A DNA stretch of 64,000 bases from positions 1 through 64,000 of the forward strand of contig JAEYPH010000117.1 of NCBI GenBank assembly GCA_023410875.1. Reading direction: 5' to 3'. The notes beneath the pieces are model-generated. The model searched no databases and had not been told where the DNA came from. It saw only the letters and a list, made by a program, of their open reading frames with translations. The DNA is from Bacillota bacterium. GTDB lineage: Bacteria > Bacillota > Clostridia > Christensenellales > UMGS416. Below are positions 24,339 to 32,171 of this stretch, piece after piece (positions within the stretch are counted from its first letter, which is position 1; every line of letters starts with the position of its first letter). Made by a program: the position numbers and the translations under genes.

Positions 24339-25292
24339 ATGACCCCCAAGCAACGTTTCACTGCCGCGCTGGAGCGCAAGCCGCTGACCGGCCGGGTGCC
24401 CACCTTCGAGCTGGTGTTTTTCCTGACGATGGAGAAGTTCGGCCGCTTGCACCCCAGCCACCGCAACTACCACCAGTGGGACCAGATGAGCGAGAAGGAG
24501 CGCCGGCTGCACCGGGAGGACATCGCCGGTCTCTACATCGATACCGCCGAGGCCTACGGGCACGATGCGATTTTCGTGCACCCCAACCCAGGCACCCGGC
24601 AGGAGGCCGTACGGTTGCTGGAGACGATACGCGAGAAGAGCGGGGACAAGTACTTCCTCGTGATGCATGGCGACGCTACCTATGAAATCCCCAACGGCGA
24701 CCACATGTATGACTTCTCCTACCGCATCGCCGACGACCCTGAGGGCCTTAAGCAAGAGGCGCAGGACAGGGTGGACCGGGCGCTGGCCTGGGGCGAGGAG
24801 CTGGCGCGCCACAAGCTGCTGGATGGCTTCGCGCTGTGCAGCGACTACTGCTTCAACGTTGGGCCGTTCCTAAGCCCCGCGCAGTTCTCGGAGTTCATCA
24901 CGCCCTATCTGGCCAAGCTCATCGAGGGCTACCGCGCCCAAGGCTATTACACGATCAAGCACACCGACGGCAACATCATGCCCATCGTGGATCAACTCGT
25001 GCAGGCCAAGCCCGACGCGCTGCACTCCATCGATCCCCAGGCCGGCGTGGACATCGCCGAGATCAAGCGGCGCTACGGTGACCGCCTATGCCTGATCGGC
25101 AATGTGAACTGCGGCCTGCTGGAGACAGGCACCGACGAGCAGGTCATCGAGTCCGCCCGCTACGCGCTGCGGCACGGCATGCCGGGCTATGGGTACATCT
25201 TCTCGACATCCAACTGCGTTTACACGGGGATGGATTTGGCCCGGTATGATTTGATACTGGATGTGCTGAACAAAGAGGGTATTTATCGCTGA
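24339..25292 (+). CDS. uroporphyrinogen decarboxylase-family protein
   Basis: A 317-residue URO-D-fold TIM barrel. MTPKQRFTAALERKP is the usual N-terminus of this group; later HTDGNIMPIVDQLV, LHSIDPQAGVDIAEIK and LIGNVNCGLLETGTDEQV are typical of URO-D-like methyltransferases (MtaA/CmuA relatives) rather than true HemE. The haem-pathway Arg-rich substrate motif is absent, so a corrinoid-methyl or C1 role is more likely. A decayed copy of its 3' end lies at 26.6 kb. Confidence 0.85.
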   Translation: MTPKQRFTAALERKPLTGRVPTFELVFFLTMEKFGRLHPSHRNYHQWDQMSEKERRLHREDIAGLYIDTAEAYGHDAIFVHPNPGTRQEAVRLLETIREKSGDKYFLVMHGDATYEIPNGDHMYDFSYRIADDPEGLKQEAQDRVDRALAWGEELARHKLLDGFALCSDYCFNVGPFLSPAQFSEFITPYLAKLIEGYRAQGYYTIKHTDGNIMPIVDQLVQAKPDALHSIDPQAGVDIAEIKRRYGDRLCLIGNVNCGLLETGTDEQVIESARYALRHGMPGYGYIFSTSNCVYTGMDLARYDLILDVLNKEGIYR

Positions 25293-25308
25293 CAACAAGG
25301 CGGGAGTG

Positions 25309-25338
25309 GGAGCAGGCGGCGCACCGCCTGCTCCTTTT
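25309..25338 (+). terminator. rho-independent terminator of the PHP/URO-D operon
   Basis: Perfect 11-bp stem GGAGCAGGCGG / CCGCCTGCTCC, loop CGCA, followed by TTTT. Confidence 0.92.
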
Positions 25339-25387
25339 ATATCATCAGTCAGGTCGCAGTATGGCGCATGGTGTAGTTTTTCTGTCA

Positions 25388-25420
25388 TTGACAGGATAAT
25401 TCAAACAAATGATAATCATT
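25388..25420 (+). promoter_or_regulatory. promoter with Fur-box-like core, copy 1
   Basis: TTGACA (25388-25393), a 17-base spacer and GATAAT (25411-25416). The -10 box sits inside AATGATAATCATT (25408-25420), which equals the centre of the classical Fur box GATAATGATAATCATTATC. A diverged copy of the whole promoter is at 26746. Metal regulation is inferred from the motif only. Confidence 0.7.
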
Positions 25421-25487
25421 GCATATGCGGAAGATTGGAGAACTCTGCCAGTTCTATCGATTCCCCCAAAGAAGGAGAACTATATAA

Positions 25488-25922
25488 GTGAAAGTGGGCA
25501 TGCATAGGATCTATAATGAATCGTACGCAAACCTACAAGATGTCGTAATGTGGGATGTGCTGGAGATTGACAGAGTACAGAGATTGAAAATCAAATTTAT
25601 AAGCAAAAACTCAAAGAATAGACAGGGAATACGATTGGCCATTGATGTTGGAGATGGACATCTTGAGGTGAATGGAGTATCTGGCAGAGCTTTTGTATTG
25701 TGGGAAGATACCGCACCAAAAGAGTTTATATGTAATTGCTTTGCAAATGAAGGGCAACTGAGTGTATACAATGTTTGGGATAAGGGGATAGGCCTACAAT
25801 CTCAGTTGCTAACATCAGGTATGCTGATAAAACAGGAGGGAGATATATCTACTTATCTTTGTAATGACTATGGATATACGACCAACTTCGATAAACTTGT
25901 TTTCTCAATAGAGAAAATATGA
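25488..25922 (+). CDS. unrecognised protein, immunity-gene-like by context
   Basis: A 144-residue soluble protein I do not recognise. It is rich in beta-type segments (FVLWEDTAPKEFICNCF, QLSVYNVWDKG, YLCNDYGYTTNFDKLVFSI). No signal peptide or membrane segment. It is markedly AT-richer than the URO-D gene in front. It starts at GTG 25488, about 10 bases after GAAGGAG, downstream of the Fur-like promoter. The neighbouring Imm53 gene, the size and the foreign composition suggest an immunity protein of a polymorphic toxin system, but no domain match supports that directly. Confidence 0.7.
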   Translation: MKVGMHRIYNESYANLQDVVMWDVLEIDRVQRLKIKFISKNSKNRQGIRLAIDVGDGHLEVNGVSGRAFVLWEDTAPKEFICNCFANEGQLSVYNVWDKGIGLQSQLLTSGMLIKQEGDISTYLCNDYGYTTNFDKLVFSIEKI

Positions 25923-25952
25923 TATCGTCATGATTCTTTGCAGGAGAATGTT

Positions 25953-26570
25953 ATGGAATTTAAAGGACAGAACATGATCGATTTTGTTCCCAATGGTTTT
26001 TTGCTACGAGGAAGACGCGACATAGATAAACACTTAAATATGGTCTACACTGGCGTTGAAGGAAACCCATGGCCTTTGCTTGATATACCTAATCCCAGCG
26101 GTTCTACCAGAGAGCTGATCGAATACATTGAATCTCATGTTTTGCACTATGGAGAACCGGATTCCCTTGACTTGTGTGACGACGTTGAAAATGTCGGACG
26201 GATATGTGAGGAATGCAAGAATGCTGGAATCGACTTTTGCCTGCTCTATTGTGAAACGCCACGAAAAAAACCAGTGCTTCCAGTAGCAAACGTAGAGAAG
26301 ATAAAGGCTTCGTCTGTATTTCTCGGTTTTGATTATGCCGATTCCAGTTTGGACTATTACTCATGTGTGTTTAGCGATGTTTTCAAAGAACGGATCGATT
26401 TTGGTTGTTCTTTTGTTCTGAATGAATACGGCCTATTTGATGAGTATGATAAAGCGCTTGACTTTGTGCAAAGAAGAAATGAACTTACGCAGCTACATCC
26501 TGAGCTTTTTGAAAAAGGAGATTTCATTGTTTATAAGCTATGGCTAATTAGCAACCACAAATATCTCTAG
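25953..26570 (+). CDS. unrecognised protein of the AT-rich island
   Basis: A 205-residue cytoplasmic protein with no motif I can name. It has three Cys near the middle (LCDDVENVGRICEECKN) and an acidic, aromatic-rich composition (FLGFDYADSSLDYYSCVF). The ATG at 25953 is chosen over an upstream TTG because AGGAG lies 6 bases before it. It follows the previous gene by 30 bases and is probably co-transcribed. After it comes the decayed URO-D fragment, so these two genes form one inserted cassette. Confidence 0.7.
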   Translation: MEFKGQNMIDFVPNGFLLRGRRDIDKHLNMVYTGVEGNPWPLLDIPNPSGSTRELIEYIESHVLHYGEPDSLDLCDDVENVGRICEECKNAGIDFCLLYCETPRKKPVLPVANVEKIKASSVFLGFDYADSSLDYYSCVFSDVFKERIDFGCSFVLNEYGLFDEYDKALDFVQRRNELTQLHPELFEKGDFIVYKLWLISNHKYL

Positions 26571-26608
26571 TCTTCGTGTGGAATGGAGCGAATGGGATTG
26601 ATTATGGC

Positions 26609-26684
26609 GATCGACTGCGTTTATACACAGATGGACCTGACTCTGCATGGTTTGATACTGGATGTGCTGAGGATTTATCGCTGA
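26609..26684 (+). pseudogene. remnant of the 3' end of the URO-D gene
   Basis: The fragment translates as DCVYTQMDLTLHGLILDVL then RIYR and stop. The intact gene ends NCVYTGMDLARYDLILDVL, NKEGIYR and stop (25211-25292). A 9-base in-frame deletion and scattered substitutions separate the two. Nothing else of the gene is present upstream. The matching promoter copy follows about 60 bases on, so gene end and promoter were duplicated together. Confidence 0.85.
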
Positions 26685-26745
26685 GGGCAATTGGTTGAGG
26701 GAACCGGGTGACAAAGCGTAGCCCGCACTTTTTTGTGTCTGTTGG

Positions 26746-26781
26746 TTGACAGAGATTTACAAATACATGATAATCATCGCA
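26746..26781 (+). promoter_or_regulatory. promoter with Fur-box-like core, copy 2
   Basis: TTGACA (26746-26751), 17 bases, GATAAT (26769-26774) within ATGATAATCAT. The flanks GCATGTGCGAG versus GCATATGCGGA show it is a diverged copy of the promoter at 25388. Confidence 0.65.
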
Positions 26782-26817
26782 TGTGCGAGGGCATAACAGA
26801 TGATAATGGGTCGTGCT

Positions 26818-27194
26818 ATGAAGCATGAAATAGAGTCCACGGTATATATAGACGCCGACACAGTGGGACATTGCATGGTTGAGATTGCTGTCGCGGAAGT
26901 CAGCGCTACTGATTCCGTTCTTTTATTACGAGCGCATGCGAATCAACTGATGAAAGATATTCGCTTTGTCGATATTCATAACAGAAGAACCATATCTATT
27001 CAGTACGGAAAGGAAGAGGGCTACTTCGTTGAAGCAGAAAAGCTTCATATTTCCTGAATCAGACTGATATAGACGTGATCGAGAAATTTATGCTGGATAT
27101 AGTGTTTCTAAAGTATTTCCCCGCTTATCATGTTGATTTCGAAGTGCAGAATAAAAACGGTAAAAAACTAGATCTGACAATTCGTATCCCGTAA
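26818..27194 (+). pseudogene. small island gene broken by a frameshift
   Basis: The first frame reads from ATG 26818 (MKHEIESTVYIDADTVGHC onward) to a stop at 27055. A -1 shift in the AAAA run at 27038-27041 would continue as ASYFLNQTDIDVIEKFMLD and on to a stop at 27194, giving a protein of about 125 residues. The continuation keeps protein-like composition (FLKYFPAYHVDFEV). A one-base loss is the simplest reading; programmed slippage is possible. I do not recognise the family. The ribosome-binding site is poor. Confidence 0.6.
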
Positions 27195-27204
27195 GCCTAT
27201 AGGA

Positions 27205-28239
27205 GTGATTCTTCTGAAACAACTCGATTGGTTGGTAAATTGGTGGTATGCAAATTGCGATGGGGAGCATACCAACGGTGTAACAATTACAACAATGGAT
27301 AATCCGGGATGGATGGTTGATATCGACTTAAGTTATACGCCGTTATCGGATACCCATTTTGAAATGATCGAGAGCCAGCGGTCTGAGCATGATTGGGTCG
27401 CCTGTAGTGTTGAAGAACATAAGTTTATCGGTTACGGTGGACCGGAAAATCTCACGGAGCTTTTTGAAGTTTTCCGAAATTGGGCCGGAGAGAACAGGCA
27501 GGAAGGCCCATCAGAGCCCATGGATATGGATCAGTTCGATTGGCTGGCCAGGTGGTTCCACTCCATGTGCGATGGGGATTGGGAGCATACCTATGGCGTA
27601 ACCATTACCACGCTGGACAGGCCGGGGTGGAGGGTATACATCGACTTAATTGATACTCCATGGTCGGAGATTGATTTTCCACAAATAGACGATCATTCCC
27701 GTTCGAATCATGATTGGATTGCGTGCAAGGTGCAAGAGGATGTACTCTTGGGTGAGTGCGGGCCGGAAAATCTATCGGTGATTTTCGAAATCTTCCGAAA
27801 ATGGGCGGATGAGAACACGACAGAATGGCCATCCAATTGCATAGCCCACATCCATGCAATGTATATCCCGGGTGACGGGTATAAGTTCGATGATGATAGA
27901 ACTGTGTGGGAAATCTGCGCGAGAATATTGGTTGCCAAAGAAGACCAATGGCTTCTTCCGGATTCCAGCAGCGCGCTTAAATGGCTGCGGGATTTGAATT
28001 GGCCGGGGGCGCGAACGATTCTGGAGCGACTGAAGACAATGTCAGCAAGCCCTATGTTCGTGTATGAGGTTAAAACATGCATAAAACAAGCGATTGCCCG
28101 CGATGAACAGCTTTGGCTGGACAATTTGTCTGGACTACTGGATAATAAATTGCTGAAAGAAAAGCTCCCTGAGGAGTTATTGGCTGTACTCGAAAAGCAC
28201 TACATATCAACGACAGGAGGTTCTGATAATGTTTGGTGA
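27205..28239 (+). CDS. tandem Imm53 immunity protein with DUF5071-like tail
   Basis: A 344-residue protein with two consecutive Imm53-type domains at about 5-95 and 107-205. Each reads LDWL..WW/WF, CDG..EHT.GVTITT, PGW.V.IDL, HDW.AC.V and GPENL..F..FR.WA. Both repeats are clearly homologous. The C-terminal part (about 215-330; WLLPDSSSALKWLRDLNWPG) resembles DUF5071, another domain found in immunity contexts. Imm53 proteins neutralise polymorphic toxins, so this is a poly-immunity protein guarding against more than one variant. The start is uncertain: GTG 27205 overlaps AGGAG, and a CTG at 27214 has better spacing. No toxin gene lies in the window. Confidence 0.85.
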   Translation: MILLKQLDWLVNWWYANCDGEHTNGVTITTMDNPGWMVDIDLSYTPLSDTHFEMIESQRSEHDWVACSVEEHKFIGYGGPENLTELFEVFRNWAGENRQEGPSEPMDMDQFDWLARWFHSMCDGDWEHTYGVTITTLDRPGWRVYIDLIDTPWSEIDFPQIDDHSRSNHDWIACKVQEDVLLGECGPENLSVIFEIFRKWADENTTEWPSNCIAHIHAMYIPGDGYKFDDDRTVWEICARILVAKEDQWLLPDSSSALKWLRDLNWPGARTILERLKTMSASPMFVYEVKTCIKQAIARDEQLWLDNLSGLLDNKLLKEKLPEELLAVLEKHYISTTGGSDNVW

Positions 28240-28780
28240 CTCGCTAAAGCAACATGCAGATATTGGGGATTTCGTCGAAGTATATACGAACACCGATAAC
28301 ACATCAAGATTTGATTTGGGCAGAATAATTGCTTGTGATGAAAATCACTTTATTATGTCAATGATTGCGCCTGATATTTACTTTGATGGATTTATGCTCT
28401 TGACAATGGATAGGGTTCTTCAATTGTCCAGCGATACAAACTATATCAAAAAGATTATGAAGCTACTTCCTCATTTTAACGTTGAATTCGAAGAGATAGG
28501 CTGTCTCTCAGGTGATTTGGTAGCGTCTCTTCTTACTTACGCCAAGGATAACAAAAGGTTGGTTACAATAGAGCTTTTAAAGAGTGATCTAGTGAATGTG
28601 CAAGGGTATGTTAAGAATTTGACTCAAACCATGTGTGAAGTAGAACTGGTCAATGATTATGGAGAACATAACGGAAATACAAATATAGCATTAAAAGACA
28701 TCACCGAAATAACTTGCTGCTCAAGGAAGAGACGGGCAATGGAATACTTATATCACTTGAATTATAAAGATTTAGAATAG
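28229..28780 (+). CDS. unrecognised protein coupled to the Imm53 gene
   Basis: A 183-residue protein. The first 70 residues look like a small beta-barrel (GDFVEVYTN, LGRIIACDENHFIMSMI, FDGFMLLTMDRVLQL), repeated loosely at about 110-165 (RLVTIELLKSDLVNVQGYV, ALKDITEITC). Such Sm-like folds are common in small adaptor and immunity proteins, but I cannot name the family. It overlaps the Imm53 gene by 11 bases and has AGGAGG 8 bases before its ATG, so the two are translated together. Confidence 0.75.
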   Translation: MFGDSLKQHADIGDFVEVYTNTDNTSRFDLGRIIACDENHFIMSMIAPDIYFDGFMLLTMDRVLQLSSDTNYIKKIMKLLPHFNVEFEEIGCLSGDLVASLLTYAKDNKRLVTIELLKSDLVNVQGYVKNLTQTMCEVELVNDYGEHNGNTNIALKDITEITCCSRKRRAMEYLYHLNYKDLE

Positions 28781-28812
28781 AAGCTATATGCGGTAACTGT
28801 AACGGGCATACC

Positions 28813-28878
28813 CGGCGGGGGCACCGCCCGCCAGAACCGTCCCATCTTAGCCTCTTTCGCGTATATACGCCGTGAGCT
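28813..28878 (-). pseudogene. remnant of the hemerythrin gene 3' end and terminator
   Basis: On the minus strand this reads QLTAYIRERG and stop, then a GC hairpin. The intact gene at 29523 ends KLAAYIRDRG and stop, with the same hairpin. Plus-strand bases 28841-28870 (CCCATCTTAGCCTCTTTCGC then GTATATACGC) match 29517-29546 at all but a few positions. Upstream codons of the gene are absent, so only its end was duplicated. Confidence 0.85.
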
Positions 28879-28968
28879 GAATCTATTGCATTTGAATGCT
28901 ATCTTGATCGTGTATCTTATAGAAGTGAAATAACTATCACATGTAACTCTTAGCAAGGAGATGACAAT

Positions 28969-29421
28969 ATGACTCAATTGAACCGTCATGAAGCTAATAT
29001 GTTAATTAATTTTCTTTGCTCAAAATTTGATTACCTAATCCATTTGGGTTATGATAAAAAAATAAGCGAAATAAATAATCTGGAAACCAAATTAGAGTAT
29101 GAAAAAGAAGTAAGAATTGTTTTTCGAGAGAATGAAATGGAAAGCTTCTTCATAATGGAGATTTATGCTTTAAAAAATAATATTATGTTTAGGATAAGTG
29201 ACTATTATGATAAGTGGTACATTATTGATTGCCCATATATTGATGTGTTTAACTTTACAAAGAACGTATTGAAACACGAGTTTACCAGTACACAAAGAAG
29301 ACTGTTTTACAAATCAACCAGTATTTTTACAGGCAAAAAGAGCACATTGGCGGTAATTGACCTATACAAGGTGTTACTGGATGATTGCCTGGAAAACATT
29401 CTTAATTGGATGCAGGAGTAA
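28969..29421 (+). CDS. unrecognised AT-rich protein of the island
   Basis: A 150-residue, mostly helical, Asn/Lys/Ile-rich protein (LNRHEANMLINFLCSKFDYL; VLLDDCLENILNWMQE). It has no signal peptide and no motif I recognise. AAGGAG lies 8 bases before the ATG. Its codon use is far more AT-rich than that of the flanking hemerythrin and GH43 genes. It sits alone between the hemerythrin remnant and the intact hemerythrin gene, so it looks like a separate single-gene insertion, probably another immunity-type gene. Confidence 0.72.
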   Translation: MTQLNRHEANMLINFLCSKFDYLIHLGYDKKISEINNLETKLEYEKEVRIVFRENEMESFFIMEIYALKNNIMFRISDYYDKWYIIDCPYIDVFNFTKNVLKHEFTSTQRRLFYKSTSIFTGKKSTLAVIDLYKVLLDDCLENILNWMQE

Positions 29422-29488
29422 CTTAAATACAAATACTACAAAAGCAAGAGAAAAAGACAAGATAATCGACTCCGAGATGTAAAGCCAC

Positions 29489-29511
29489 GGCGGGGGCATC
29501 GCCCCCGCCGA
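29489..29511 (-). terminator. terminator-like hairpin after the hemerythrin gene
   Basis: Perfect stem CGGCGGGGGC / GCCCCCGCCG with a 3-base loop, 12 bases after the stop codon on the minus strand. Only a weak T-rich stretch follows. An imperfect copy lies at 28813-28832. Confidence 0.6.
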
Positions 29512-29522
29512 AACATCCCATC

Positions 29523-29921
29523 TTAGCCTCTGTCGCGAATATACGCCGCCAGCTTTTTGTCCTCCACGTTGATGTGGGTCACCAGCCAGTTGGACAGCGT
29601 CATGCCCACCAGCGAGCTGGACGCCACGGTGACGCCGTTCTTCTCGATGTCGGCCTTCATGTCCTTGACGTCCTTGATGAAGGCGTCGTGCAGCTTTTTG
29701 TGGTCGGGGTACTTGGGATAGACCACATTGCGCTGTATGCCCTCCTCGGCGGTGAAGTGGGTAACGGTGTAGTCCAGCAGGAACTGGAGCACCTTGAGCA
29801 CCTCTTCCTTGCCGCGGCCGTTTTTCATGGCGTCATAGAAACCGTCGATGCGACGGAACAATTCCTTGTGCTGATTGTCGATCAAGTCCACGCCGACCGA
29901 CAGGCTGGGGTTCCACTCCAT
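29523..29921 (-). CDS. bacteriohemerythrin
   Basis: A 132-residue non-haem di-iron oxygen-binding protein. All seven canonical iron ligands are present: His18, His55, Glu59, His74, His78, His116 and Asp121 (DNQHKELF, HFTAEEGIQ, HKKLHDAF, THINVED). Single-domain bacteriohemerythrins bind O2 or act in iron and oxygen sensing in anaerobes and microaerophiles. GGGAGGG lies about 7 bases upstream of the start. The duplicated 3' fragment at 28.8 kb shows that this gene borders the immunity island. Confidence 0.95.
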   Translation of the reverse strand: MEWNPSLSVGVDLIDNQHKELFRRIDGFYDAMKNGRGKEEVLKVLQFLLDYTVTHFTAEEGIQRNVVYPKYPDHKKLHDAFIKDVKDMKADIEKNGVTVASSSLVGMTLSNWLVTHINVEDKKLAAYIRDRG

Positions 29922-29949
29922 GCTTGCCCTCCCAATGTCGTGTTACCCT

Positions 29950-31491
29950 CTAGATACCCCCTTCGGTGGTGTCTAAACTTGTCGATGGCTTGTAGTCAAA
30001 CCAATCAAAGAAGGCCGGCGCGGCGCAGCGCTCGCCGTTGCCCGTGGCGTATAAGCCGATGTACACGCCGGTGAAGCTGACGCCGCAGGCCTCGGAGGTC
30101 AGAAACACCGTGCTGCCGGAGCCCGCCTGCAGCGTGATGCCGTCGGCACTGAAGGAGAAGGCGTAGCGCTCGCGGTCGGCGCGCACCGTGAGCACCACGG
30201 CGCCGCCGTTGTAGGGGATCGCGTTGTCCACGATGCTGATGTCGCCGACGACCTTGTTGAACACGATCTTCTTTTCGCCGTCCTGCATCGTCACGGCCAG
30301 GTCATAGTGATGGGTCGCATCGTAGAACACGGTCAAGCCGGCCTCTTCGCCTTCCTGAGCAGGCTCGAAGCGCAGCAGCGTGGAGGCCTCGCAGAGATGG
30401 TGCTGCTGGCGGCGGCCGACGAACGTGGGTGAGGCCAGGTTGTCCAGCGTGTGCTCGCTGCCCATGAGCCGCAGCCAGCCTTGGCGCGCGCTCAGCGAGT
30501 AATCCGCCCGGTTGGGGTTGCGCAGGTGGTTCCACACCGGCGAGAGGGCCGGCGCGGTGAAGTCGTCGCGGGCGGGAAGGGCAGCCACAGGTGCTGCGGG
30601 CAGCGTGGGCGCGTCCATGGTTTCCGTGATCGCCCGTCTGCCATTGACAAGCGGCCAGCCGTCCACCCATTCCACCGGCGCCAGGAAGGTCTCCCGGCCG
30701 AGGTTGTGGAACATCGGCTGCACCTGGCGGAAGGCCAGGAACACGATCCACCAGCTGCCGTCGTGGGCCTGCACCAGGTCGCCATGGCCGGTGCCCTGTA
30801 TTTCGCTCTGGCCATGGTTGCGGTGGCTCAGAATCGGGTTGCGTGGGCAGCTCTCGAAAGGCCCCCAGGGCGTGTCGGCCCGGGCGATGGTGACCATATG
30901 GCCGTATTCGGTGCCGCCCTCGGCGATCATCAGGTAGTATCTGCCGTCGATTTTATATAAATGAGGCGCTTCGGGATAGCGCCCGCCGGTGCCGGCCCAC
31001 ACGTGCTCCGGGCCGCGCAGCACCCGCCCGTTGCGCGGGTCGATCAGCGCCATCGTGATGCCCTGCTTGCCGTCCGTCGGCGCGTTGCCCTGCAGATAGC
31101 ACTGGCCGTCGTCGTTGAAGAACAGCGAAGGGTCGATGCCGCCGACGTCCAGCCACACCGGCTCGCTCCATGGCCCGGCGGGGTCTGTGGCCGTCACGAG
31201 GAAGTTGCCGCCGCCGGTCACATTGGTCGTGATCATATAGAATACGCCGTCGTGATGGCGAATCGTCGGCGCATAGATGCCGCCGGAAGGGCGGCAACCC
31301 TCCAATGGCAGCTGGCTGTCGCGGGTCAGCGCATGGCCGATCTGCCGCCAATGCACCAAGTCTCTGCTGTGGAACACCGGCACGCCGGGGAAGTATTCAA
31401 AGGAGCTCGTGACGAGGTAGTAGTCCTCGCCCACGCGGCACACGCTGGGGTCAGGGTGAAAGCCGGGGATCACGGGATTGATGAAGGGCAT
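29950..31491 (-). CDS. GH43 beta-xylosidase / alpha-arabinofuranosidase
   Basis: A 513-residue family 43 enzyme. The five-bladed propeller starts NPVIPGFHPDPSVCRVG with base Asp14. GIDPSLFF holds the pKa-modulating Asp, and YPEAPHLYK the acid Glu. From about residue 310 a beta-sandwich domain follows (DDFTAPALSPVWNHLRNPN), typical of the GH43 subfamilies that hydrolyse xylo- or arabino-oligosaccharides. No signal peptide is visible. GGAGG lies 7 bases before the start. It is divergent from an ArsR-like regulator. Confidence 0.93.
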   Translation of the reverse strand: MPFINPVIPGFHPDPSVCRVGEDYYLVTSSFEYFPGVPVFHSRDLVHWRQIGHALTRDSQLPLEGCRPSGGIYAPTIRHHDGVFYMITTNVTGGGNFLVTATDPAGPWSEPVWLDVGGIDPSLFFNDDGQCYLQGNAPTDGKQGITMALIDPRNGRVLRGPEHVWAGTGGRYPEAPHLYKIDGRYYLMIAEGGTEYGHMVTIARADTPWGPFESCPRNPILSHRNHGQSEIQGTGHGDLVQAHDGSWWIVFLAFRQVQPMFHNLGRETFLAPVEWVDGWPLVNGRRAITETMDAPTLPAAPVAALPARDDFTAPALSPVWNHLRNPNRADYSLSARQGWLRLMGSEHTLDNLASPTFVGRRQQHHLCEASTLLRFEPAQEGEEAGLTVFYDATHHYDLAVTMQDGEKKIVFNKVVGDISIVDNAIPYNGGAVVLTVRADRERYAFSFSADGITLQAGSGSTVFLTSEACGVSFTGVYIGLYATGNGERCAAPAFFDWFDYKPSTSLDTTEGGI

Positions 31492-31555
31492 GGGGAAACC
31501 TCCTTTGCTTGCGCCAGTCCAGTTTAAGGCATTTGCAGAAAATTGTCCAAAGGCC

Positions 31556-31595
31556 TTTACGTTACATAATGTGTAATGTTATAATTCGCGTAACG
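31556..31595 (+). promoter_or_regulatory. promoter and nested operator of the ArsR-like gene
   Basis: TATAAT (31580-31585) follows a TTTACG at 31556-31561 with an 18-base spacer. A palindrome TTACA-TAATG-TGTAA (31562-31576) lies in the spacer. An outer repeat, CGTTAC (31560-31565) and GTAACG (31590-31595), brackets the -10 box. This layout fits autorepression by the encoded regulator. Confidence 0.65.
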
Positions 31596-31610
31596 AATGG
31601 AGGCGTAGAA

Positions 31611-32171
31611 ATGGAACCCATCGTATTATCGACCAAGAAGCAGCTGGACATTTACATGAACCCCCAGCGCCAGGCGCTGCTGCGCTGCATGCGGGTGGCC
31701 GGCGTGCCCATGACGCCCAAGCAGCTGGCAGACCGTATGCGCATCTCCGCTTCGGCGGTGCAGCACCACATGGCCAAGCTGCTGGATCTGGGGCTCGTGG
31801 CGTTGGACCACACCGAGCAGGTGCGCGGCATCACGGCCAGGTATTACCGCCTGCTACCCAGAACCGTCAGCATCGGCGCGCAATTCGAGGATGACTTGGA
31901 TGCGGAGCGCTTCGCGCTGATGCACGGCACGCTGTCCACCGCTTTTGAGGGGTTCCGCGAATATTGCAGGATCGCCCGCCAGGATGCGACCGCCGGGCAG
32001 CCAACCGGGGACATGCTCAGCGGCATTGTGCACTTGAGCCGCCAGGAGGCCGAGACGGTCTATCGCCTGATACGCGGCTTTGTGGACAGCCACGAGGGCG
32101 CGGGGCAAGGTACCGAGCCCTGGGAATACGCGCTGATCGCCTATCCCGTGGGGGAGAGCGAAGATGCGTAA
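31611..32171 (+). CDS. ArsR-type winged-helix regulator
   Basis: A 186-residue DNA-binding protein. Residues about 15-85 form an ArsR/MarR-like winged helix (LLRCMRVAGVPMTPKQLADRM, ISASAVQHHMAKLLDLGLVAL). A C-terminal helical effector region has no cysteine metal site, so the signal is not an obvious metal. The start at 31611 has TGGAGG 7 bases upstream. It overlaps the MFS gene by 8 bases and most likely represses that transporter together with itself. Confidence 0.88.
   Translation: MEPIVLSTKKQLDIYMNPQRQALLRCMRVAGVPMTPKQLADRMRISASAVQHHMAKLLDLGLVALDHTEQVRGITARYYRLLPRTVSIGAQFEDDLDAERFALMHGTLSTAFEGFREYCRIARQDATAGQPTGDMLSGIVHLSRQEAETVYRLIRGFVDSHEGAGQGTEPWEYALIAYPVGESEDA

Noticed and set aside
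28801..28880. A separate small gene on the minus strand here
   Set aside because: The short reading frame is only the decayed 3' end of the hemerythrin gene plus its terminator copy.
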